A stretch of 64,000 bases of DNA, from NCBI GenBank assembly GCA_022432975.1, contig CM039510.1, forward strand, positions 8,456,707 to 8,520,706, written 5' to 3'. Positions 47,109-59,040 of this stretch are shown one piece after another (position 1 is the stretch's first letter; each line of letters opens with the position of its first letter). The notes below the pieces were generated by a model. It saw only the letters and a program-made list of their open reading frames with translations. It had not been told where the DNA came from and did not search any database. Origin of the DNA: Begonia masoniana. Its lineage: Eukaryota > Streptophyta > Magnoliopsida > Cucurbitales > Begoniaceae. The position numbers were made by a program, and so were the translations under genes.

Positions 47109-47908
47109 TTTTAACAAATCAAACATTAGTCCACTCACAATTTTTGACAATTAATTGGAGTAGGAAGGAAACAAACACGAAACTTAACTCTTAGCCCAAT
47201 GTCCCTACGATCTGGCCAAAATTTAAGGAAAATGTTGGAAAATTTTCCTTTAAATCAAAGAATCGGTGAGGAGGAAAATTTCACCAACAAATCCTTCATG
47301 TTCTGTAAAACCGAGGAGAAAATCGGAGAGAGTGTTTACCTCACGGGACCTCTGACCACCGCAAACCACTCTGTCTCGGACAAATTTCTCTGTGAAATCA
47401 GAATCGCGGCATCAACCCTCCTCCGACAGAAATTTCTCTCGACCGAACCCTAATAGGGTGGACGAACTTCACTCGGTCTCCGTCAACGAACCACCAACAG
47501 CGTAGGAATCTCCCTCTCGAGTTCTTCAGCCAGAGAACACTTACCTCTATTCGGCCTCTAGACGTAGCAAGAGCTCTGACCGAGGAGGCAGCAACTCCGC
47601 TCGAGAAGCCAAGCTCTCCAGCAACCCTCCTCTGGCGCGACGAACCTTCACCAACGCGAAGCACCATCGAAGAACAGCCACTTCAATCGAGGAGAGAAAC
47701 ACATCCTTTGTGTTTCAGACGAGGGTGAAAACGCGAGGAAGCTTGTGAAGGAGAAGAGGAAGAAGGGTTCTGGTTCTGTTATTTAAAACAGAACCGGTTG
47801 ACTTAAAGAAAGTTAAATCAAACCGGTCTAGTCGAACTGAATCGGTTCAGCCAAACCAAACTGAACCGGTCCAGCCAAACCAAACTGAACCGGTCCAGCC
47901 AAACCAAA
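47109..47908 (+). mobile_element. Second copy of fold-back right arm
   Basis: This is the counterpart of 26263-27062. It pairs in inverted orientation with about 45655-46486. Confidence 0.75.
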
Positions 47909-49401
47909 TTTTCAAAAGTTTAAAATGATGATCCTTGCAAAATATTTCTCCTTTGACCAATAATCTACATGTTAGATTTTTATTACGGTCATGTGTCAGA
48001 ACAATAGATAAATTAACTATTTAACTATTAATTTTGCCAGATTATAGATTTTATGATAAAATTTACCAATAATTCTCGTGGTTTAGAGATTATTTCAATT
48101 TGGTTCTCATAGTTTTAATTTTCTCTTAAACTTTTGCTAATTTCAATTTGTTTTTTAAATGCACTTTAAGTCAATTTCATCAATAGATTAAAATTTTAAA
48201 TGGATGACGTAATACTTATTAATGGTCAACCGGACCGTAAATGGTCGATCTGTTGGGTGATTTTGGGCCTTCTCAATCCCAAAAACTAGCTCAAGAGATG
48301 AGGTTTTCCCTCACATTTATAAACTGATCACCAACCCCTTCCACAACCGATGTGGATATCCCAACACGATCAAGTAAAAAAAATTAGCACAATATAATTA
48401 TTTGTTGGTGTGGATTTACTAAAATAAATACACGACTTTTTTGGTTAAATTTATCAGTGAATATTAAATTTAGGACCATTGGAAAACAAAATTAAACTTT
48501 GGATATTTAATTGAGAAAAATTGAAATTAGGAGGATTAAATTGAAACAAACGTCAAACTACGAAGAATAACGGTGCATATATTTTACCATAGAATTTCTT
48601 CATAAGTTTTAGAGTTCATTTATATTCTATCTATATTATATCAAATGATGGATCCTCGCAAACAAAACTCTTTTAACTTATAACTTATTAAGTTTTTAAT
48701 TTGACTTTTTTATTACTTCTACTTTTAAATTTATTGTTCTATGATTTATTTATTTATATTTAATCTTAACTTTCAACAAACTATGTGTAAGTATCAACGT
48801 TGCTACACTTGGTATAAATTATTAATATTTAAGTAGCTTTTTTCCACCAGGCGGAATATTTGCCTCTAAAAGATCTTTTATACTGCTAAGACTCGTTATG
48901 CTCATTTAGCTAGCTCGACTCGGCTCGACTCGTTTAACTTTAACTCGCGAGCCGGGTCATGTTGATCTTTTATTTGTAGAGCTCGTTAGACTCGACTGCT
49001 TTTAACTCGCTAGTCTCGGTGAGATAAATTTTTTTAGTTTAACTCAGCCGACTCGTTTGTCATCTCTGAATTAGAAAAATAATATTTTAATTTCAATGTA
49101 GAATAATTTTCAGCGTAATACATAAATGATTAGTTGATAAATGCTCATGTAGATTAGGGATGTTCAAATCAGCCACAAGGAGGTGTAACATCTCATAATC
49201 TTAAAATTTGACATAAATGTCCACTAATAATTGAAAATAGATAAATATATAAATCTTAAATTTTGCTATTATTGTTACCAAAGTAGTTATTTTAATAACA
49301 AATTTTGAATTATTGTACAATTTAATGTAGAAAAAAAATGAAATTAGCCCATAGTTGACCGGCTTAGTCCATGTGCTAGGTATAATAATTATATATAAAT
49401 A
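47909..49401. other. AT-rich DNA, copy of 27063-28552
   Basis: No gene is seen. It follows the first copy closely with scattered substitutions, several in the GACTCG-rich run near 48900-49000. Confidence 0.5.
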
Positions 49402-50048
49402 AGGGTAAAGTGCAATTTGGCCCCTACAACTAGGTGAAATGGGCAATTTACACCGTAAACTTGGATAAAGTGCAATTTGACCCCTACAACTAGGTGAAAT
49501 GAACAATTTACACCATAAACTTGAATAATAGGCAAGAATAACCTTAATGTATTGATAATGGGCAATATGGCCCCTACCGTCATATTTTTAATCAAAAAGT
49601 AATATTTTTTCACTTATTCATTTTTTTTTCCCGAAATGCCCCTCATGGACCGAACCGGACCAGACCGGTTCGACTAATTGCACTTTGGTTTTTTATTTTT
49701 TTAATACAATTCATATGTCTTCTCTTTTCTGAGAAATAAGATTTAAAAAAAATAAATAAATAAGAGTGGAATTAGCTGAACCGGTCTGGTCCGATTCGGT
49801 CCAGTAAGGGGCATTTCGGAAAAAAAAAATGAATAAGTGAAAAAATATTACTTTTTGATGGAAAATATGACGGTAGGGGCCATATTGCCCATTATCAATA
49901 CATTAAGGTTGTTCTTGCCTATTATTCAAGTTTACGGTGTAAATTGCTCATTTCACTTAGTTGTAGGGGCCAAATTGCACTTTACCCAAGTTTACGGTGT
50001 AAATTGCCCATTTCACCTAGTTGTAGTGGCCAAATTGCACTTTACCCT
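49402..50048. mobile_element. Second copy of fold-back MITE
   Basis: This has the same inverted arms and ATAAATA flanks as 28553-29200, and is one base shorter overall. Confidence 0.85.
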
Positions 50049-52022
50049 ATAAATAATGAGAGAGAGTGAAGACTTCCTCTCAATGAGCAGAATCGACCTG
50101 AAACTGTCAGACTGGACTAGACTGAACCAAGTAATTCGATTGGATTTGGCCTGGTTCTGCATGAGGGACGGTTCGGGAATAGTTTCCAAATTCCAAAGCT
50201 CGTGATCCACGTCCAGTCCATGGTCCACGATGCAAAATCTAGAAGAACTAGGACCGAACAGGTCCATGGTATTTGTTATTTTTACATTTTCTTGTTCTTG
50301 TTTGCCATCAGATGTTTAGGATATATTGACATTATCAAGTTTAGAATTTTTGACAATAAATATATATTTTTGTGTTATTTAATTGTTGGGTTTAGAATTG
50401 ATATTATTTTGTTGTGTCAGTGAATAGGTATTTTTTAGCTATTGCCGATTTTTCTTACAATCGTTTCATTTTTTATTCCGATTTATTTTCAAATTTTGTG
50501 AATTAAAAAAAATTAATATCACGATCGGAATCGGGACCGGACAGACTCCCTCGCGATCCGGGTTTGGGACTGAAAATTCAGTCCCGAAAATGGCAGTGCG
50601 GTCTCAATTCCAGTACCGAACCGGACCGCGCCAACCTCTACCTCTTGTTTTGCCTTCCCCGTACTATTCTCACAAGAGGAAGTCTCCTCCCTGCTCCCAT
50701 CTTCAAATCTCCTTCTTCCTTACTGCCATTAAGGACTGGTAATGGAACTTTGAAATTTTTTTCTGTTTTCAAAATCATCCACAAGACTGCCATTTCGAAT
50801 TGATGCTTCCATCTTTGTTATCTCTGACCACACCTCTCCTTTCTTCTCTGTACTGTACCATTTTCTTGTTCGCTTAGATCCAACCTCGACATTTTCTCAC
50901 CTTCTCGCCTTATTGAGTCCAGTTGCTTGAAGGAAGGTGGTTCCTAGGTTTGTACCAGAGCGTGGTTCTACGATTGTACGCCGATGGGTCGACTGAGAAA
51001 TCATCGGAGAAGGGTCTTCCGGGCGTTGTCGACATGGTTCGGCGAGTCTCGCTAGGCTCTGAAACTTCGGTCATTCGGTGGTAGAGTTCGGATGAATTTT
51101 TTTAATGGAGGTGCGATTCTACTCGGGGTGGGTTGAAACTCACCATTAAATTCGATTCTTCTGGTTCGGAAAGGAAATTAACAATACCCAAGAATTAACT
51201 GAGAAAAGGAAATTCTTTACGCTGGAAACTGTGCTGAGAAAGTCGAGGGGGAATTGGGTAAGAATCAGAATTTTCTGCTTTCATTTATTACTAGATTCGC
51301 ATCATTTATTACTAGATTCGCAATGGTTTAATTTTGTGTGGACATAATTACTCACAATTATATCAAGGAAAGCATAAAAAGTATTGTATATGCTTTGGAC
51401 ATAATTTTATTCATCTCAAAGAGATATTCTTCAGTTTCAATTGTGACCTTCAAACTAAGTATGAGTTTGAACTTAAATTAAGGGTCCATTTTCTTCAAAA
51501 TAATTGATTTTGGAGTTCAAGCCAATGTGTAGCCACACTTACATATCACGAGTTTCTTCACTCATGCTTTAGGATGGGACGAAAGAAACAAGCAAACTAA
51601 AATCCTTGCGACAAGTGAAATTACACAGGCTATACTTTCTAAGTACATCATGTCAAATAATATTATAAAACTTCTCATAGCAAAGTGGATAAATATGTCT
51701 ACCTTTTCAGTTCGATTGACAAAGCTGAAGTCCTCAAATCTAATTTTTATTTATTTTTCTCTCGAATTAACTTATAATTTAGATAGAGGTATCATCACTT
51801 CATCAGGCAATATTAATAAAATTTAAAAATATGGAAGCCATTAAAATTGAAAAAACAAAATTGCAAAATTTAGAGAGAAAAAGAGACTGGACAATCAATA
51901 ATTGTTCATATCATGAAACATGTGATGTTATAATAAGCTAATGGTTGTCTTTTTTTTTTCTAATATCACAATCACGTATAATATTTGACGCATTATTGTA
52001 GATAAAAGGTTGTACTACAATG
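50049..52022. other. Copy of 29201-31174, downstream of FEY
   Basis: No gene is seen. It contains the second copy of the 82-bp repeated segment at 51163-51244. Confidence 0.45.
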
Positions 52023-52175
52023 TCAGCCTAAGGAAGAACCTGAAAAAAGCTGTGACTCGAAAAGCAGATTGCATGAGGTATTCCACAACAATTCTGCAAG
52101 TTCCAAGTTATACGAGAGTCTTGATGAGTTCAAAGTCCTACCATTTCCACCAAAAAAGTACACCCCAGATGTTTT
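52023..52175 (-). pseudogene. FEY: FEY exon 9 (terminal)
   Basis: This exon encodes KTSGVYFFGGNGRTLNSSRL, SYNLELAELLWNTSC and NLLFESQLFSGSSLG, then TGA at 52023-52025. The acceptor TTTTTTCAG is preceded by a T-run. The exon is duplicated at 31175-31327 before the gap. Confidence 0.88.
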
Positions 52176-52880
52176 CTGAAAAAAAAAAACATCAGCCAGC
52201 CCATTTGTTTTATCTTCATGAATTCTCACATTTTGCCTCAACAAACTATTTAGACTGCATTATTGAAACACAAGAATGAAAATTTTACATGAAGTAGAAA
52301 CGTCCCACCACTTTAATAGCACCAAAACGGCCATTAGTTGAAGATAGGATAATGAAACATATTTTCAGACATCATTCCAAGAAACAATATATTTTTTATA
52401 ACAATCAAAATAGTGTTTTCTTTATTGTTATAAGAAACAAAATGTATAAAAGCAAAAGTCAACAAACAGAAAGATAAGATATTCTCATTGAAAATGAAAA
52501 TAATTCAAGAAAAAATTATCTCCTTTCGAAATTGTTTTCTAGTTTTCGAGTTGGGAAAAACTAAATTTCTTCACTTTTCAGTTTTTTTCAATTTTTTAAG
52601 TCATCTCGTATTTCTTTTCTGAACAAGCCATTTAAATCAAGTAATTTTGGTCATCAAAAAAGATAAAAAAAAAAAAATATAACCATATCTAATACAAACC
52701 GTATATACATCAAAGTTAAGAGAATTAAAGGACAAAGAAATGACTTAAGTTGATTATGAGAGTCAAAAGACAAAGAACAACTAAAGTCAATTACTCATCA
52801 CCTAGATTATCTCATAGGAAAAGTTAATGCATACTATCTTTCACAAGTGACAGTAAATGAAGAGAGAAAGAGTGAATTAC

Positions 52881-53034
52881 AGGTGGGGCAAAAACTGCAT
52901 CCAAAATTGAGCTGATCCCATCTTGAGGCGACTGCAAAAGTCTAAGAAAATTCAAGACAGTAAATGCCATTGACGAAAGACAGATCGGAACTTCCCGCAT
53001 TATGTTAGTTTTTACTACTCCAGGATCTGCGACG
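52881..53034 (-). pseudogene. FEY: FEY exon 8
   Basis: This exon encodes VADPGVVKTNIMREVPICL, then SSMAFTVLNFLRLLQSPQDG and ISSILDAVFAPP. The DPG-KTN segment is the SDR motif that contacts the nicotinamide side. The donor is GTAATTC. Confidence 0.88.
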
Positions 53035-53116
53035 CTGAAAGATAGTTTTATGACAAAGAACGTAAGATAATCGTCAATCTTTTTGGGGGAAATAAAGAAC
53101 ACAATGAAACACTTAC

Positions 53117-53189
53117 TTAATGGTAAGGTGATGAGATTCTCCTAATAGAAGTCGTCGATGAAGTTCATAGGAGAATAGGAGTAAACACA
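53117..53189 (-). pseudogene. FEY: FEY exon 7
   Basis: This exon encodes LCLLLFSYELHRRLLLGES and then HHLTI. It lies between TTTTCTAG and GTAAGTG and is in phase with both neighbours. Confidence 0.85.
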
Positions 53190-53285
53190 CTAGAAAATAA
53201 AAATGAAAACTGCTGGTGAGAAACTAAATTGAAAAAAAAAAAAAAAAAAACCTTTAACATTATCTTAACTGGATCTATGACTTAC

Positions 53286-53381
53286 ATTTTGAATACTCGT
53301 AGGAATAAGCACAAGGGTAATGTGTAAATTCATTGAACTGTTTACCAGATACAGTTTCTTTGTTGACCTGTACATCAAGAA
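53286..53381 (-). pseudogene. FEY: FEY exon 6
   Basis: This exon encodes VLDVQVNKETVSGKQF, NEFTHYPCAY and SYEYSK, with the catalytic Tyr-x3-Lys pair. I chose the acceptor TCGTTTAG at 53382-53389 because it keeps phase and follows a T-rich tract. Another AG further upstream would add about 15 residues not seen in relatives. Confidence 0.8.
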
Positions 53382-53661
53382 CTAAACGAAAAAAGTGCTC
53401 ATGCAGGGAAAATTTATCACCAAATACTCTATTTTCGAAAATAAATCAGCCTCCTATCTGTAATGATAAGTTAAGTATTTACAAAATCCCCTTAGTTGAT
53501 CAAAACTTTCTTTCCGTAGCATCTATTGAATTACTAAACAAACTTCAAAAAAGCATTCCCACATTGGAGACAGTATATTGCAATGAAATATATAATAAAT
53601 CAGCTTCACCATTGTTAAACTGACAATTTTGATTGATGTACAAATATCAGAATATTCTTAC

Positions 53662-53780
53662 CACTTCTATGCGTAAAGGATGTGACATTCAAAACTCGAG
53701 ATGGAATAGGACTGTTCTTCATAAGTGGCAGTAGAAGTTTGGTCAAACAGAACGGGCCAATATAATTTGTAGCCATTACT
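53662..53780 (-). pseudogene. FEY: FEY exon 5
   Basis: This exon encodes VMATNYIGPFCLTKLLLPLM, KNSPIPSR and VLNVTSFTHRS, with the catalytic Ser of the SDR fold. It lies between TCTGTAG and GTAAGAAT. Confidence 0.87.
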
Positions 53781-54006
53781 CTACAGAATAAAAAGACTAT
53801 TGAGAACGCAGTACACCAATCTTTGAAAGCACTAGACTTTTGATAGACTAGTTAGTTAATTCATTAAGACACAAGCATAGGCACATGTTCAAGTTAGTTT
53901 TCATAAAATTGTGGCAATTAGAATGAATTACAACTTTAATCCAAAAACAGTTGTAGAACTATTTCATGTTTATGTGATAAACAAAAGAGTGAAAGAAGAT
54001 AATTAC

Positions 54007-54030
54007 AGATCATAGCCCTCAGATGTGAAT
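54007..54030 (-). pseudogene. FEY: FEY exon 4, 3' part beyond the solo LTR
   Basis: On the minus strand, after the second ATTCA copy, CATCTGAGGGCTATGATCT finishes the exon (encoding T-S-E-G-Y-D) before a donor GTAATTATC. Counting the duplication once, exon 4 is 209 bp and its phase fits exon 5. Confidence 0.82.
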
Positions 54031-56446
54031 TGTAGCACCTGGTTCTATCGAACCAGTCCTTTTATTATTAAAGTAATACACTTGACTAGGTAATGAATTA
54101 AATAAGGTTATTGAACAACTTGTTAAGGGTATTAGAGTAATTTACAATGTTCAAAAGTTGGGTAACGTATTTAAGGATAAGGGTTGGGTTTATTGCACTG
54201 TAGCCGCCACCCCCCCCCTCTCATACTCTTCTCTTCGGAAACTTTCAGCTCAAGCAGCCGAGCTCTCTAGGCGATTCTCCTCGCTCGGTTCTCCTTCGAC
54301 TTAGGTAAGTTTCTTTTCCTTATTTCTCTTGTGGTATAGTGGTGAAATGCCTGGAGGATTGCAATGTGAGGATTTTGAGGATGCTGAGATTGAGTGTAGA
54401 TTCGGGTTTTAGCGATAAGTAGGAATGCTCGGGTAGTAGAGTTTCTAACTAGATTTCTCGAACCGCTGTTTGATATTTTGAAAGGTTTAGTGAAGCCTTG
54501 ATTTATATTCTGTATGAACTTAGGTGAACAGACCTCCGAAGTAGCTAGCAACCAGACAGATTTCCAGGAGCCAGGTAAGTAAAGTATTGCTTGTGCCTTC
54601 GGGCCTACATCACAAAACAGTAGGTTTATGTATGCTTGAATGTTTCTATTGTCCATGCATCATGTTTTGTTAAAAGTTACGAAAATGAATTTCATGTAAG
54701 GAATGGTAAGGTATGAACTGTATGCGACAGACAAGCTATTAAGGGAACTAATCCACCCCTTAACTTATGAAGGGATTTAGACATTGGGAGAATTGATCCC
54801 ACTCCCAAGGGAACCATGGGATCAGACCAAGTGTTAAGGGAATTCATCTGCCCCTTAATTAAGTAGGAGGATGTAGACATTGGGAGAATTGATCCCACTC
54901 CCAAGGGAACCATGGGATCAGATCATGTTATGAACGAATGCGTATGCCACTGAGATGAGAAAAATAGAAACTGCATATTTAGGAGTATAAGTTCAGCATT
55001 TTACTTCATTCATATACTGCTTTACTTACTTAGCATTAGGCTAATAGATGAGTTTTGTGATGTAGGTGAAGAAGTGTTAGCAGGTGTGTCTCCTGATCGT
55101 GTTGAGGAATAGTGGACGTTGGAGGAGGGCATTCAGGCTTCGGCATGGTAACTGATGGGGCGGTTTAGCATGTTGTCTACAGATGTGGAGGTTTAGTGGA
55201 TAATGATTTAATCGAGTATATGAAGTTTTTAGTAAATGAGATTACAGCTATTTGACTTTGTTTTCGAGAATTTCTGATTTTCATGTTTTTACTGAATTTG
55301 ATCAATACAATGACTTGGAGTGTTATGAATGGATTTTTGGTAAAATGTTTTAAGTCTGTTAGATAGTCGAAGCTTTCTCGGGTTATAGACAGGTTGTTTA
55401 GTCCATTGGTAGGAATTGAATAATTTTTGTATCAGTGGATATGTGTAGAGGTTTATTGCGTTCCATGGAAGGAAATCGTGTTGATGTCTATCGGAAGATG
55501 AAAGTCTATCGGCAAATGCCTTAGGGAGTCATGTGAGAAGCACGTGTCGGCAAATGTAGTCTATTCGATCGGAAGGTGTAGAGTATTAAGTCGTCGAGTA
55601 GTGATCGGCAGGTGTAGTCTGAGAGAGTTAAGGGGTTTTGTCGTTTAGCGAATCGGAAGATGTAGAGTAATCTGTTTGTCGTTTAGTGAATCGGAAGATG
55701 TAGAGTAATCTGTTTGTCGTTTAGTGAATCGGAAGATGTAGAGTAATCTGTTTGTCGTTTAGTGAATCGGAAGATGTAGATCGTTGTCGTTTAGTGAATC
55801 GTCGTTTAGTGAATCGGAAGATGTAGAGTAATCTGTTTGTCGTTTAGTGAATCGGAAGATGTAGAGTAATCTGTTTGTCGTTTAGTGAATCGGAAGATGT
55901 AGTGTATGTTTTAATTCTATCGGAAGGAGTCATATTGTTGTTATCGGAAGATGTCGTGTGATTATCTATTGAGAGATGAAATTGCGCTGACTTCATCGGT
56001 AGATGAAGTTATGTTGACTTCATCGGCAGATGAAGTGGTGTATGAAGTTCTCACGACTTCATCGGCAGATGAAGTTGTGGGTGAAGTCGTGTAGACGTCA
56101 TCGGTAGAAGCCTTTGGTTTTCTACTTCTGCTTCTTCTGTTGACTTTGTCGTCGGCAGATGAATTCGACTTTTGTAATTCCTTGAGTAGTCCATCACTTA
56201 AAACCTTAATTCTTTTGACCGGACACTTGAAATATTTCCATTAATCTTTCCAACAATATTTTCACCGCTAGTTTAACCCCATTGTAGTTTTAAATAATTT
56301 TTCCGCTGCAAAGTTTTCAAATGTTTTGAACGTTTAGTAAACGTCAAATTTTGTATGTCGAATGAAGTTTTAAATTTATTTGAAATTTCTTAGTCATGGT
56401 CAAGTAATGAGTAGCGAACCGGGTTCAGATAACTCGGAGCGTTACA
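54031..56446 (+). mobile_element. Solo chromovirus LTR inside FEY exon 4
   Basis: This 2416-bp LTR starts TGTAGCACCTGG and ends AACTCGGAGCGTTACA, with TGAAT on both sides (54026-54030 and 56447-56451). Its layout follows the 8191 LTR: U3 words GAGCTCTCTAGGCGATT, the TTAAGGGAA doublet near 54737-54900, ATCGG-rich repeats in the 3' half, and GAACCGGGTTCAGATAACTC near the end. There is no interior, so it is a solo LTR. It lies antisense to FEY. Confidence 0.9.
55639..55900 (+). repeat. 38-bp minisatellite in solo LTR
   Basis: There are about seven units of GTCGTTTAGTGAATCGGAAG followed by ATGTAGAGTAATCTGTTT, with one shortened unit near 55780-55810. The position matches the 70-bp repeats of the 8191 LTR, but the unit is different. 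Confidence 0.85.
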
Positions 56447-56636
56447 TGAATCACGACGATGTGGCCAATATCCCAGCATTGTTTATCAAGAGTTGCACAG
56501 AAGGGTGCATTTCTGACTTCTGAAGCCATTGCTCAAAGGAGTTTCTAAAATTAACTATTGACTCGAAAGATGAGAGATCAACCTGAAAGGCTTTGACAAG
56601 AACATCCTTGTTCTGATCCTTCATCTTCTCCATAGT
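56447..56636 (-). pseudogene. FEY: FEY exon 4, 5' part with premature stop
   Basis: This part reads TMEKMKDQNKDVLVKAFQVD and on through VQLLINNAGILATSS, then TGA at 56451-56453. The next codons (TTC, then across the LTR ACA TCT GAG GGC TAT GAT) keep aligning with FEY relatives, where the stop position is Arg. A CGA to TGA change, typical of methylated CpG loss, would explain it. The ATTCA at its end is the target-site copy next to the solo LTR. Confidence 0.87.
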
Positions 56637-56735
56637 CTGGAAATATGGGTAACAAAATACATAACAACGAAAAAAAATCAAGTTAAAAGCAGTGCAGCAT
56701 TATTTTATGAAAGTACTTAGATTCAATAGGCATAC

Positions 56736-56764
56736 CTTGGACAAAAGATGGGGTGAACGAGCAG
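56736..56764 (-). pseudogene. FEY: FEY exon 3 (29 bp)
   Basis: This micro-exon encodes ARSPHLLSK after the split Ala codon. It sits between TTTGCAG and GTATGCC and keeps the phase between exons 2 and 4. Confidence 0.8.
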
Positions 56765-57388
56765 CTGCAAAGACATACATATCAACAGATTGAAGTGCAA
56801 CATATAATAGAAATAGCCTACACAACATGCTTATAATCACAGTCCAGCACAAACACAGAATTTGAATCAAGGACGCCTTTATCTAGAACTTTAACTCTAT
56901 TTATTAAAGATCATTATTTATAATAAAAATATTAAACAATTTTTGGCAAGTTGTTTGAATGACAAAGGTGGCAAAATTTTAAATTCAAAATTGATTGAAT
57001 CCATAGTCAAGGGACTAATTTCATGTAAGTTTCAATATTTTCCTAGTTTGTAAAAGTTTCTTTACTAGATTGATATGCACAATCTGAAGTTTTTTAATCA
57101 ATAAGATGAGATCTACAACTGACCACACTAATGTTCTAAGAAATATTTGACCTCAAAGAAGAAAACTATCATTACGATAACAGCGAAAAAAATTGAATGG
57201 ATTAAGTTTCAGTTCCAAATTTGGAAGGTAAAATTTGCCCAAAATAAAATATTTCACTTTCATTCATATTTGATAAAATACTATAGCAGTCAATGCACGT
57301 GACTCAATGAAATATATTTTTGATAAGTTGAAGAAGAACCTCATCTAGCTTAGCAAGGAATTGAAGCAGGAAAGGAATTAGCACAGAC

Positions 57389-57455
57389 CAAGAACAACAA
57401 AGAAGCCATGCTTAGAAAGTGCAAGAGCAGTGGCAGCACCCAAACCAGATGTAGC
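57389..57455 (-). pseudogene. FEY: FEY exon 2
   Basis: This exon reads ATSGLGAATALALSKHGFFV and then VL between an ACAG acceptor and a GTCTGTG donor. It completes the TGATSGLG dinucleotide-binding motif. Confidence 0.88.
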
Positions 57456-57554
57456 CTGTCTCATTATAAAGTTTAAATTTCAGCAGTTATATACATAAAA
57501 TTCAAAAAAAGAAGCTTTTGATTTGATTGAAGAAACAATTTCAAAAACACATAC

Positions 57555-57716
57555 GCCGGTAACTATGCAGATCGGTCTTGAGCTCAGTCCCGTAGAAGTA
57601 CAAAACTTAGCAGATTGTGACTGATTTTTCCTCCATGGAATTAAGAGAGACAAAAAGCTTTGCAAGAATAGGACTGCGTATGAGTAGATAAGAGAAAGAG
57701 TCCACAGCACTGACAT
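57555..57716 (-). pseudogene. FEY: FEY exon 1
   Basis: This exon starts at the ATG at 57714-57716 and ends ACC GGC before a donor GTATGTG. It encodes a hydrophobic anchor (LWTLSLIYSYAVLFLQSFLS) and then RPICIVTG, the first strand of the Rossmann fold and the beginning of the TGxxxGxG nucleotide motif. Confidence 0.88.
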
Positions 57717-59040
57717 TCTCCAAAACTCTATGGACCAGAAAAATTGTCAGGTCTCCTGTAACTCATTCATCATTTACCTTCATCATTCATAGCAGCGTTA
57801 GATTAATAAACCCAGATGCAATCAGATAATTTTGGAACAAATAATTAATCTGCAATGATAATGTCACAAAACTATTATTTTGGAGCATCATAAACTGTTG
57901 ATATTTTAAATGGAAAACCGTAGACATATTAGAACCACCATTTATAAAAGAAGGAATCAATGCAACTACTGAACTTTAAGAAATGCATCGCATTATCCTA
58001 CTTTTAATACAACTTCCATTGGGATCCCTCTGTTCCATCCCAAGTCAGCAGTATAAGAAAAAAGACTTCATAATTGGAATGCAAACTTTGAATCCCAGTT
58101 GCGTTGATTATTTGTGTTATTGTGCATTTTTTGTACATCTCTCCCATTCTTATGCACATTCCATCCATCAATATAGTGCTGCAGACCAAAAAACTGCAAT
58201 TGCAACAAACTTTTAAACTAATATAAGTTTAATTTCAAACTTCCGGCATGGACTAGAATAATGAAATTAGATCTGATTCCCTAAATTACACAGAAATAAG
58301 CTTGGATTTCAAGCACAGAGAACCTAAACAAGAAAATCAGATCATTTTCCCTACTAAATCACGTAACAAATGCCAAATCAGAAAGTTATATTTTGAAAAA
58401 TTAAAGGGAAATGAAAAAAAATCAACGTTTACAGGGGAGAACTTGGTGAAACTGCCATGAGTCTCTCAAGAACAATCTTGTCGAGGAGAAGCTGAAAAAG
58501 CTGCAGAAGCAGGTGTTTTTGGATTGGGTTGAATTTTTCAGAAATTACTGATGAATGTGAAAGAGCTAGGAAAAGATTTGCAAAACTGGTGCCCCATTGA
58601 ATGTTGATTCCCACCACATCACCTTAATTTGAGTAAATCTATGAACCATTGAAATTATTGATAGTGAGGAAGACGAGCTCGATGCTTTCCACTTTGCCGG
58701 AACTACTATGGAAAAACTCCACATAATTTGCTTAAGACTAGAAAAATGACCAAAGTAACAAATTTAAAAAACAAATGCTAACTCTGCAACCAGGAAATTG
58801 ACTACTTTTGCTTCGTCAGAGACGATCCAGAAATGTCAGCAATGGTGAGCAAATAGCTCCACCAACAAACTTGCAGAAACGAAAATAGTTTTCCTTAAGC
58901 ATGAAACTATTTTATTTCGATCATACTCTCTTCTTCGCTCTTCGTTTTTCTTCCATCAACGTCAAATTTCAAAATTGCTTTGTTTTTTAAACAAAAGGCT
59001 TCTAACATTCTCACCATAAACAGCAGGCATTAAGTTAGCT
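57717..59040 (-). promoter_or_regulatory. FEY upstream region (leader and promoter, inferred)
   Basis: No gene is seen between the FEY start codon and 59040. The sequence is AT-rich, with CT-rich stretches on the minus strand suited to a plant 5' leader. I cannot identify a TATA box or transcription start with confidence. Confidence 0.35.

Larger units (their letters stand above)
52023..57716 (-). pseudogene. FEY: FEY-like short-chain oxidoreductase, disrupted gene
   Basis: This is a nine-exon minus-strand gene for an SDR oxidoreductase close to plant FOREVER YOUNG (FEY), a membrane-anchored NAD(P)-binding protein. Coding exons lie at 57555-57716, 57389-57455, 56736-56764, exon 4 in two parts (56447-56636 and 54007-54025), 53662-53780, 53286-53381, 53117-53189, 52881-53034 and 52023-52175. 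The sum is 1062 bp including the stop, in phase throughout, with GT/AG ends. Visible landmarks are a hydrophobic N-terminus, TGATSGLG across exons 1-2, NNAG in exon 4, the catalytic Ser in NVTSFTHRS (exon 5), YEYSK (exon 6) and DPGVVKTNI (exon 8). Two lesions fall in exon 4: an in-frame TGA at 56451-56453, where relatives have Arg, and a solo LTR. Either alone would truncate the protein before its catalytic residues. Everything else looks intact, so inactivation is recent. Confidence 0.88.

Noticed and set aside
53382..53430. Longer FEY exon 6 adding about 15 residues (FGDKFSLHEHFFR region)
   Set aside because: It needs a weak acceptor and adds residues not expected between HRS and the VQVNKETVSGK strand. 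The TTTAG acceptor gives a contiguous fit.
56447..56455. FEY exon 4 ending at an alternative donor (GTGATT) with the LTR in the intron
   Set aside because: Beyond the LTR the frame keeps aligning with FEY relatives (T-S-E-G-Y-D) up to a good donor GTAATTATC, and the total phase fits exon 5 only if the exon continues.
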